Assembly: GCA_014529385.2 (NCBI GenBank)
Contig: CM043964.1
Coordinates: forward strand, 102,194,087 to 102,258,086
Length of the DNA stretch: 64,000 nucleotides
Source of the DNA: Adiantum capillus-veneris
Lineage: Eukaryota; Streptophyta; Polypodiopsida; Polypodiales; Pteridaceae
Reading direction: 5' to 3'
Notes under the pieces: generated by a model
What the model was told of the DNA's origin: nothing
Databases searched by the model: none
Seen by the model: only the letters and a program-made list of their open reading frames with translations
In this document: positions 21,471-30,053 of the stretch, piece by piece
Layout of the letters: each line of letters begins with the position of its first letter
How positions within the stretch are numbered: position 1 is the stretch's first letter
Translations under genes and position numbers: made by a program

Positions 21471-24100
21471 TTTGTTTATCTGCTTCAATAATCATCTGCA
21501 ATCATACCTCTTGATGCTCTTGTGCTCCTGCTTTGTCATTGCTTTGTCGCCATGCCATTTCCCAATGCTTTCCACTTCCGTGCTCCCTTACCCTACAAGA
21601 GATGCAAGGCATGGTGCAAATAGGAGTGGAGGGAAGGCAAAAAGGGCTGGCATTGTCACACGCACATAGGCACACACATGGGCGTGCATGAGAAGTTTAT
21701 GGCATGACTTTAGTCCTTGTGACTAATGACTTGGATGTGCAAGTTTTGGTAGTGGCCATCTACTTGATATTGTTGTATGTCATCTTCCTACATGTATCAA
21801 AGAACCTGAGTGTGTTACGGGAATAGCTGCAACACATACAAGTAGATGGAGTACAATTCATGCAGACTAATGTTCACACTAAATACAACATGTTCAAGTA
21901 CTCTACATCACAACCTACTCTTTCATTTTTAGGTTAAATCACTCTTTTTGTAGATGCTACAGGAAAATGTTAATTGATTCGAAATGTGTGTAGCTTAAGT
22001 GTTGCAGGAAGTAAACATTGCTTTGAATCAAACCATTTCTCTCCTAGGTTTGCCCATCATTGTCAAGCTCTCGACCATAACCCTTTTTTGACAACCACCA
22101 GGGCTAGATCAGGAACCACCTTCTGCTCAACCTCACCTTGGATTACAGCCGATATTCCACTTACATGTGCCCCACACTCTTGATGATGCTCTCACCCCCT
22201 CGTGCATCTATCCGGTGGCTCTACCCTTAAGAGAGCTACCAGTTTTGTGTGCTCCTATTCCTGCCCTACTACAACTATAGCCCCACTAGCTTTACATCAG
22301 CACCGATCCACAACCTTCATGATCCTCCTTCACTACTTGGTACGTGTCTATGCGTTGCATTGCAACGAGGCCAATGTTGTTGCCCTATCATCATCAACGT
22401 CACCTTTCTCCACCTCCTTTGCTAGTTGACAACCCGCCACTCCTGATGCACCTGATAGCTCCTCATTTGACACCCTGAGTCCTGACTACCTTGCCAAAAT
22501 TGCATGAGATTTTCTCGAGTGGATAGCTCATATCTTCAATAAATGGATGGGTGCATCTTTTGATGCATATCTTCAAGATCTCATTCACGCAAGTTATCCA
22601 CCACTAGCTTCATCAACCAATCAAAAGTCATTTTAAAATTACCTCCCATTTTTCATTAGCAAAAAGGGAAACCATCACTAGGGTAAAGGGGCCAATAAGG
22701 GTCCGGGTACCAGTAGTGGGACATATGTTGGGTACAAGGAAAGGCCAAAAAAAGTTCCTATTAAAACCAAAATGGGAACACTTTTACAACGTGGCCTTCT
22801 GCTTTTATTATAAGCAGCAAAGGAATAAGAAAAGTTTTGGGCCACCACTGACTTCACGCTCCACCTCGCGTCATAATCCTCCACAACTCCCCAGGACTCA
22901 TGAAGACCCATGCCGAATCTAGAGAGGCGCCCACCTTCATCATATCCACCACTGTGCCTTCATAAGCCACAACCTGCAATAAGCACTCTGTCAGCATTGA
23001 CCACAAATGCAAATCGGCCACCCCAGTTAAAATTATAACATCTCAATTACGTACTGAGAGCAAGCAATCTCAGGAATATGCAAACACAGTCGATCAGAAG
23101 CATCCAAATCAGAAAAGTCAATAACCACATCCTCTCTTTAAGAACCCCAGCCCTCTCTTGAACAATCCCCTTTCACTACCACCTCACAGAGCAATCTCGC
23201 CCTTCTTTATCCCAAACCTACAAAGCATCCATAAAACCCTCATGTGTATGACACACCTGCAACCATGTGAACAACCTGCACAAGCTGAAAACATTAGAAA
23301 CCTTGCTTAAACTACACCAGCAAGTCTCCACTTGTTTAACCAGTGAACCAAGTAGTCTTATTCCACGAATCCACAACAAGCTTACAAGGTGGCTTTGCAA
23401 CAGGTATTGAAGCCATGCATCACTAGAGGTATGACTAGTTATGAGGCTCTGCCAACATTTTGCTACTAGACGTAGATTTTAAGGTGATTTAATGAGAATG
23501 GAATGACTTAAAGGAGCAAGAATAGGTGACTATACTCATCAGATCCAAGATTTCGCAATGTTAAGGAGCTCCCATTAACATGCAGGATGTGCCATGTCCT
23601 TGTACGGTCATTTTAAGCTTGCAAATCAATCCTTGTATGTTCGATTAAAACAGGACAACTATCAGATAAGGTAGATGAAGAAACATGCTGGCAAGCGTAG
23701 ATGTCACATCTGATCCTTGTTAAATGTATGTCATTAAGACTCCCGTATGCCTGGTCTTTTTCATCTTACAAGAAGTTTTTGAGCACTTGAAGTGCACAGA
23801 GAAGTACCCCTTTTGTAAAATCCTATTGGCACAAGCATGCCCATGCACATAAATCTTGAGCATTGTACACTGTTGACTGTGCTAATTTTTACATGAAAAC
23901 AACTTTCCTAGATGAAGATACATACCGATACAATCTGCAAAAGCACTCATGACTGGCACTTAATTCTTCTACCTGCTGTTGATTTTTTGAATTGCTATAA
24001 TGAAGCCTCAATCCTATATATATGAGGAATCAACAAGTCCTATATATGCCACAACTCCCCTAACAAGGTGGCTTTGCAACAGGTAATGAAGCAGAACTAT
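21471..24100. other. Non-coding stretch, possible degenerate coding debris
   Basis: No gene recognised. Between about 22440 and 22920 one plus frame reads as plausible protein for short spans (FDTLSPDYLAKIA, DFLEWIAHIFNKWMG) before stops. A near-perfect ~29-bp direct repeat (ACAAGGTGGCTTTGCAACAG plus GTAWTGAAGC) occurs at 23384 and 24063, flanking a 680-bp interval just before the pogo-like element. Confidence 0.45.
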
Positions 24101-24462
24101 TCATGGCTGCTCCCGCACTTTGTGAATGCAAGGCATGTCTAATAGAGCGACATCCGACACTTGAAGGCTTGCTTTGTACATCACTCTTGCTTCACAAGAA
24201 TGGAGGCCGTGTTTGTTGCTGTGGGCGGGTGCACGTAATGCCCGTTTTTATGTGCAACCTACCACGCAAGAAAGGTCAATTTGTTTCCCCCAAGGCTGCA
24301 ACTTCATCCACTCCGAAGCCAGCTCCAACTCCAACTCCGACACCAAACAGTCCAGCAATAAATCCTTTAAACTCAGCCCCCAAGAGCAAGTTCTCATTAA
24401 AGGAGTACGCTCATCTTTTCCAAGACACTTCCGAGGAGCACAACCTCTAACTGACCTCATAT

Positions 24463-24552
24463 GTAAGTTTCCTGGTTCATGTATCATGCATCATATGTAA
24501 GTCTTTCACCTCATTATCATGTATTGACTCCCTATCAGCCTTCAATATACAG
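24463..24552 (+). other. Predicted intron in the pogo-like transposase leader
   Basis: The donor ATATGTAAGT at 24459-24468 and the acceptor TTCAATATACAG ending at 24552 match plant splice consensus, and the transposase ATG lies eight bases into the following exon. A second donor, identical over CATATGTAAGT, sits at 24497. The upstream ORF (24103-24450; 115 codons, Cys-rich start, Pro/Thr tract) ends 12 bp before the donor, so it would be either a separate upstream ORF or chance. Confidence 0.45.
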
Positions 24553-24559
24553 GAGCACT

Positions 24560-27067
24560 ATGGCAAGGAGACAGCAAACCATACCTGGTCGATCAATACA
24601 CACAAACACATCAAGCAAGGATTTAAGATCTGCATCGCACAAGACAACCCCTTTAGTAGAACTGGATAGAAATACAGAGAAGAGAGTGGCCGAGCCAAAC
24701 CCTAAAGCCGGTTCACGAAAGCGCAAATCAGAGAAAACACTTCCTCTTGCTATCATGGCTAGACCTACATTCCCCAAGTCAAAGCAGTCAACACAACCAG
24801 GAGTGCCTGTTGAAAGGTCTACAAAACTAGCTTCTGGAGACAACCAAGAGTCTCCGAACAGGCCGGCAAGGAGTAAAAAGCAGTCAACACAACCAGGAGT
24901 GCCTATCGAAAGGTCTACAAATCTACCTTCTGAAGACAACCAAGAGTCTCCGAACACGCCGGCAAGGAGTAAAAAGCGCACACAATTTCAATGGACCGAA
25001 GAAGACATGGCAAGAGCACTTGAAGCAAGAGAGAATGGCATGTCCTTACACAAATGCTCATTGCAGTTTGGCATCAGCAGAACCGCCATTTCAAACTAGG
25101 AGGAAGGAAGAACTCAAGGTAAGAAGCGAGGTCCGCCAACGCAACTGTCGGAGGACGAAGAGAAAGCTCTACTTCAATGGATTTACATGGAGGGCGAAGC
25201 CGGGCATGGCGTATCAGTTATGGATGTGAGACTCAAAGTGGCAGAAATCTGTCAAACAAGGCACACATTGTTCTCAAACGGAATCCCAGGAAAGAGTTGG
25301 TGGGATAGCTTTCGGAGGCGATATCCTTCCCTAGTCTTTAGAGTAGCAGAGGGCCTGGACCAATCAAGAGCCGCACGATTTTGCCCAGAAATAGTAAAGT
25401 CTCTCCATGACAATCTAAAAAAACTCTACAATGAGCATAACTACCCACCCACCAACATATGCAATGCGGACGAAACAGGATTTCAAGGCTCCAGAGACAG
25501 GGGGATGAAGGTCCTGGCAAAGAAAGGTGTAAAATATGTCTACGCAATCACATGTGACTCTAGAGAATGGAAGACTGTATTGTGCTATGTAAATGCTGCC
25601 GGACAGCCCATTCCAGTGTACTACATTTTCAAAGGCAGCCGCATAACAAGCAATCACATTCAAGATTGTGAAGAAGGAGTGGCAATGGCAATGCAAAAGA
25701 AGGCTTGGATGATGGGAGAAATCTTCAAAGCATGGATTCAACATTTTGATAATGTAGTCACTAAAAGCATAGGAAAGGATAGCAGACATCTATTAATACT
25801 TGATGGTCATGGCAGCCATGTATCACTAGAGGTTGTTGAACAAGCACAAGTAGCAGGAATTGACATAATGACATTAGCAGCACATACTTCACACAAATTA
25901 CAACCCTTGGACGTTTTTGTATTCAAGTCATTGAAGGTTCAGATTCGCAAAGAGAGAGACATATGGCAACAAAGAACAACCTCACGACAAGCTTCAAAAG
26001 CGGAATTGGCAAGTATTGTGGCAAAGGCTATCAAAACCTCTTTCACAGAATCAAACATCAAGGCAGGCTTCGAGACGACTGGCATCTAGCTGTTTAATCC
26101 ATCTGCAGTAGATTTCAAAGGTATGCCATGTAACCACATTAGCCTAATCGACAATTCAGAGCAAGTCATTGAAGAGGAGGTTTCTCAAGTGCCAACTACA
26201 CCACTACAAGATCAGATAGAGGATGAGGCCATTATGGCTTTGAATGACATGGCATCACAATTTGAAAAAAGCATGTTTGCTGCACAAGCAGATGTCAGAC
26301 ATTAATTAAGTTTCACTCAGCTCTTAGAGCAAGAAGACATCATGGAACTTGGGGAACCATCAGGCAGGCATCACACGACTTCACATGCAGCTAACCAGCA
26401 AAACAAAAGTTTTCATCATCAAAATGCCTCCACTTCAACACCCAGTATAGCTTTAAATCAACCACTTGCTGGTGAGAACATCCCACCCTCTTCTTCAGCT
26501 CAAAACAAAGCGATCGAAGATCAGAATCGCATAATAAATCTTCTTCAAATCCCTACAACAGAGATGTGCATCAGATAGGTTCATCGCGAGGCATTTGTTG
26601 ACTACACCAACAACTTGATTCTCACTTCAGACCAATATATTGAAAGCATGAAGGCCAAAACAGCAAAGAAAGATGAACTTGCTAAAGCAAAGGAAGATAA
26701 AAAGTTAGAAAAAGAGAAGAAAAAGCAGCAAACACAAGCAGATAGGGATGCTGCTCGACAAAGGCGAACAGAAGCACAACACGCACGGCTTTCAAGAAGG
26801 GCTTGGGAGGTTCAACAACAACAGTTTGAGAAGCAATTACGGTCAATCTTATGGGAAGCTGGCTCTACCCGAGGTTTACTTCTACGACCATTGCATGTGG
26901 ACCAACCATATCATGCTTTTGCACGATGACATCGATTGGAGAAGATTAGACAATCAAGACAACAACAACAACTTTTGTGCCAACCACCACACTATCTACA
27001 AGTTCACCCAATCTTCTTCAAACATTATGAACAGCTCTTGCTGATTTTGCAGCCAGATTTTGGCTAT
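24560..27067 (+). pseudogene. Pogo/Tigger-like DDD transposase (Tc1/mariner superfamily)
   Basis: A cut-and-paste transposase with a CENP-B-like DNA-binding half. Order: basic Ser/Pro-rich N-terminus with a 32-residue tandem duplication; psq-type helix-turn-helix (WTEEDMARALEARENGMS, about 24990-25095); second CENP-B-type HTH (GKSWWDSFRRRYPSL); and a DDE_1 catalytic core with NADETGF, LLILDGHGSH and HKLQPLD supplying the three acidic residues (a DDD triad). After the core, NPSAVDF and a Lys/Glu-rich coiled coil (26640-26830) end at about 27067. The single frame holds stops at 25097, 26087, 26303, 26576 and 26927 but no frameshift. The start at 24560 is chosen because it follows the predicted splice acceptor. 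Confidence 0.9.
24785..24976 (+). repeat. Two-copy 96-bp (32-codon) repeat inside the transposase
   Basis: Copies at 24785-24880 and 24881-24976 encode near-identical units starting QSTQPGVP and ending PARSK. They differ at about eight amino-acid positions or fewer. The repeat preserves the frame and lies in the disordered region before the first helix-turn-helix. Confidence 0.93.
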
Positions 27068-28120
27068 TGAAAGCAAACTATCCATAAGTTTTTGGGCACC
27101 CCTTTGTAATCATTCACTTTGATATAGTAGTGCTAGGTATTTACCACAGATAATGTTTGACTATACTCATTACAGAACGGCATTTTGCATATCTTACAGC
27201 ATCTTTTAAATTGTTTATGTGTATTAGCAGCAAGCTTCCAAAGAATTTGAATTTACGCTGACAAAGAAGGACAAGCATTATGATTGTTGAGTGAGAAACA
27301 AATGTTCTCACCATGTCAACAATAGGTTTTGTTGTCAGCACCTGCATCTAATCTTGTCCACCACTGCCTGCATCCAATTCTCCCTTTTGATTGAGTGGTG
27401 ATGGTCTTGCCCGATATCTACCATTGAAGCTTTGCAGGTATGATGGCGAGCTCGAATCTAGTTGACCACTGGTAATTGAAAAGGATACGAAAATCAAAGG
27501 CGATTATGCACGTTAGGACGCAACATGAGAGCAGGGTCAGTACACGGCCATTACGGCAGCTCGAAGACTGAGGCTAGGTAGGTAGTGGCCTTCATTATCG
27601 AATGGATGCACATAAATACAAATATGTCCGACACGTGTGCCTTCGTTAGTGGGTTTTAACTGATCCTTTAAGGAGATATTAGGGGCAAGTGTCCATCCCA
27701 CTACTGGCCCTAGCTTGCACCCACATCAGAGTAGCTTGGCACATTAGTGGGGATTACTTATCTCCCCATTCAACCCTCTTTTTTTAACAAAGAAACCAAA
27801 AAAACCATCATTTCATCCACCTGTTCTCACCAGATTGCCATTAATCCACCCCCACAGTTAGAGGAGCACTTAGCCAACCTAGTCAATACCCTAAGTTCCC
27901 CAAATTTTTCCATTTTGACACCTCAACCCTCCTAAGACCTTAGGTGGCCCCTTACTGGCCCCTTTACCCTAAGGCCTTACCCCTTTGGGGCAGGCAAAGA
28001 ACTTTACCATACCAAGGAACAAATCATTCTTTAAGGAAAAGTGTAGATAGATAGTTGGGCACTCCTTATATCCACGTGACTAAACAAAAGGTTGGTTCAC
28101 CTTTTGAACATATTTACAAT
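27068..28120. other. Non-coding stretch after the transposase
   Basis: No gene seen. The pogo terminal inverted repeat expected downstream of the transposase was not identified by eye. Confidence 0.5.
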
Positions 28121-28123
28121 TTA

Positions 28124-28252
28124 AGCTAAGAGGCATTACTACTCTCTCAAAATAAGGTGAAGACTACACAATGGTCTCATGAAGCAATCAAAGCTACGAG
28201 GCATTACTACTCGCTGAAACAAGGTGAAGACTACACAATGGCCTCATGAAGC
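28124..28252 (+). repeat. 68-bp tandem duplication
   Basis: Units at 28124-28191 and 28192-28252 share AGGCATTACTACTC and GGTGAAGACTACACAATGG and differ at a few positions plus small indels. Confidence 0.9.
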
Positions 28253-28286
28253 CCAAGAACCACCTCAACCACTACAGTGAGAGTGT

Positions 28287-28342
28287 GGGGTGTGGGGGGG
28301 GGGGGGGGGGGGGGGTGGTGGGGGGGGTGGGGGGGGGGGGGG
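28287..28342 (+). repeat. Near-continuous G tract (G-quadruplex potential)
   Basis: Over 50 bases of almost pure G on the plus strand, with only scattered T. It could form G-quadruplexes. Exact length is unreliable because homopolymers of this kind are error-prone in sequencing. Confidence 0.85.
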
Positions 28343-28365
28343 CAACACACTCTCTATCTCCGCAT

Positions 28366-28370
<5 letters not shown>

Positions 28371-28446
<76 letters not shown>

Positions 28447-28594
28447 GTGTTAATTGTCATGGATCGAGCCATATATAGGAGAGAAGCTTGTGATTGTGTG
28501 ATTGTAAAAGAAATATGAAGAGAGAGACGGTTATGTCAATTGTCTTGAGTCATATATAGAAGCATGTGATTGTGTAATTGTAAAAAGAATAAGG

Positions 28595-28628
<34 letters not shown>
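28371..28628 (+). repeat. (GA)n tracts and a degenerate ~80-bp duplication
   Basis: GA repeats occur at about 28371-28444 and 28598-28628. Between them lie two diverged copies of a unit containing CATATATAG...GTGATTGTGTRATTGTAAAA (about 28446-28527 and 28528-28597). The GA tracts flank the duplicated unit, as if the unit plus tract were copied together. Confidence 0.8.
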
Positions 28629-28633
<5 letters not shown>

Positions 28634-28650
28634 TTATCAATAGTATGACC

Positions 28651-28667
28651 GGCCGCCTTCGGCGGCC
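28651..28667. repeat. Perfect GC-rich hairpin
   Basis: GGCCGCCTTCGGCGGCC: 7-bp perfect arms around a TTC loop, isolated in otherwise low-GC DNA, 37 bp left of the copia B insertion. Confidence 0.85.
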
Positions 28668-28703
28668 TCTCTCTCTATCTCATTGTCCGCCTATGTTGCC
28701 GGC

Positions 28704-28890
28704 TGTTGGGATCGGAGAGCACACACACAGAGAGCCAGCATGAAGAAGGAGATAGACACAGTGTGTGGCGGGGCGGTACTCACACTACAATGTGTAGTTA
28801 TGAGTATAGTTATTATGAATGAGTAAATGAATGGCTGTACATGGGCGGCTGAACAACGGGCAGCCGGGCACACGGGCCTTTAACCCAACA
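28704..28890 (-). repeat. Copia B 3' LTR
   Basis: 187 bp, plus strand TGTTGGGATC...AACCCAACA. It has one extra base relative to the right copy, in the GTACATGGGCGG segment. Confidence 0.96.
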
Positions 28891-28901
28891 ATCTCCCACT
28901 T
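28891..28901 (-). other. Copia B polypurine tract
   Basis: The minus strand reads AAGTGGGAGAT immediately before TGTTGGG, the classic plant copia arrangement. Confidence 0.9.
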
Positions 28902-28945
28902 AAAGGCAGTGTGCCTTTAAAGTGGCCAAAGTACAGCAAAAGAAG

Positions 28946-29340
28946 TCAAGCCATACCCATCAACGATCTACAGTGTGTAAACCGCTGTGAGGGTAACGAC
29001 TTCGTGAGTAGATCAGCAGGGTTATCGTCAGTGTGTACCTTGACAAGCTCTATGCGCTTGTCCTCTAGCACCTCTCGTATGAAGTGATACCTCACCTCAA
29101 TGTGCTTTGTCTTCGCATGGAAGACAGGATTCCGTGCCAACGCTATGGCACTCTGGCTATCACAATGTAGAATCGGAGCATCACCAGCCATACCAAGATC
29201 TCCCACTAGTCGTGAGAGCCATACGGCCTCCTTGGCAGCCTCAGTGGCAGCCATATATTCAGCCTCTGTAGTGCTCAAAGCAACGCATGGATGTAACGTG
29301 ATGCCCACGAAACCGGTCCACCTGCAACTGTGAACACAAA
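28946..29340 (-). pseudogene. Copia B RNase H
   Basis: RNase H of the copia polyprotein. The frame at 28946-29308 (120 codons) shows ALSTTEAEYMA (catalytic Glu), CDSQSAIALARNPVFHAKTKH (catalytic Asp) and DNPADLLTKSLPSQRF near the C-terminus, ending normally. The upstream portion, with the first catalytic Asp, is in another frame. The segment is well preserved but cannot be translated from the gag start because of frameshifts upstream. Confidence 0.92.
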
Positions 29341-29344
29341 GCCG

Positions 29345-30053
29345 CTAGTAACTTCCTCGAGTCCACTGACCCTGCATAGTCTGAATTTGTATATCCGCAA
29401 CATACATATCCTTCTCACCATAACATATAGACAACTCTGAAGTCCCTCTCAAGTATCTGAGAATACCTCTCACTGCATCCCAATGACGCTTGCCCGGGTT
29501 AGACATGTACCTGCTAACCACACCAACTGCATGAGCAAGAACTGGACGCGTAGCCACCATGGCATACATCAAGGAACCAACAGCTGACGCATAGGGAAAT
29601 CTGAGACATCTCTGTAGTCTCCAAATCTGTCTGAGGGCAGTCATCATGGCTGAGTTTTACATATGGAGGCAACGGGGTACTAATGGCCTTCCCCCCTTCC
29701 ATATGAAAAACGCTCAAGCACCCCTGTCAATGTACTCTTTCTGACTAAGAAAGAGCATCTTGCGAGAACGATCACGAGTGATCCACATACCCAATATATG
29801 ACTGGCATCCCCAAGATCCTTCATGGAAAAGGTCTCATGTAGCCTATGTTTCAAGGCATCCACATCAGAAATACACTTCCCTGCGATCAGCATGTCAATC
29901 CACATACAAAACCAAAACAATAAGACTACCATCTGCAGCCTTGCGAGTATAGAGGCATGGGTCCTCATAACTGCGTACATAGCCCAATGAACTCATGAAT
30001 GCATCAAACTAAGATACCATTCACGAGATGATTGCTTCAGCCCATACAAGGTC
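29345..30053 (-). pseudogene. Copia B reverse transcriptase palm, thumb and connection
   Basis: The continuation of RT after the main ORF stops. The residues following EDLYMEQPSGFV are recovered only by a two-base shift near 30069, where KTLYGLKQSSREWY becomes readable. A further one-base insertion at 29897 falls between the two aspartates of the catalytic YVDD, moving the rest (DMLIAGKCISDVDALKHRL, FSMKDLG, SQKEYIDR) into a new frame. The connection domain (SYGGKAISTPLP, then ASAVGSLMYAMVATRPVLAHA) is split again. It cannot make active RT as it stands. Confidence 0.92.

Noticed and set aside
24103-24450. Cys-rich 115-codon ORF as first exon of the pogo transposase
   Set aside because: It stops 12 bp before the predicted splice donor and so cannot join the transposase frame; at most an upstream ORF.
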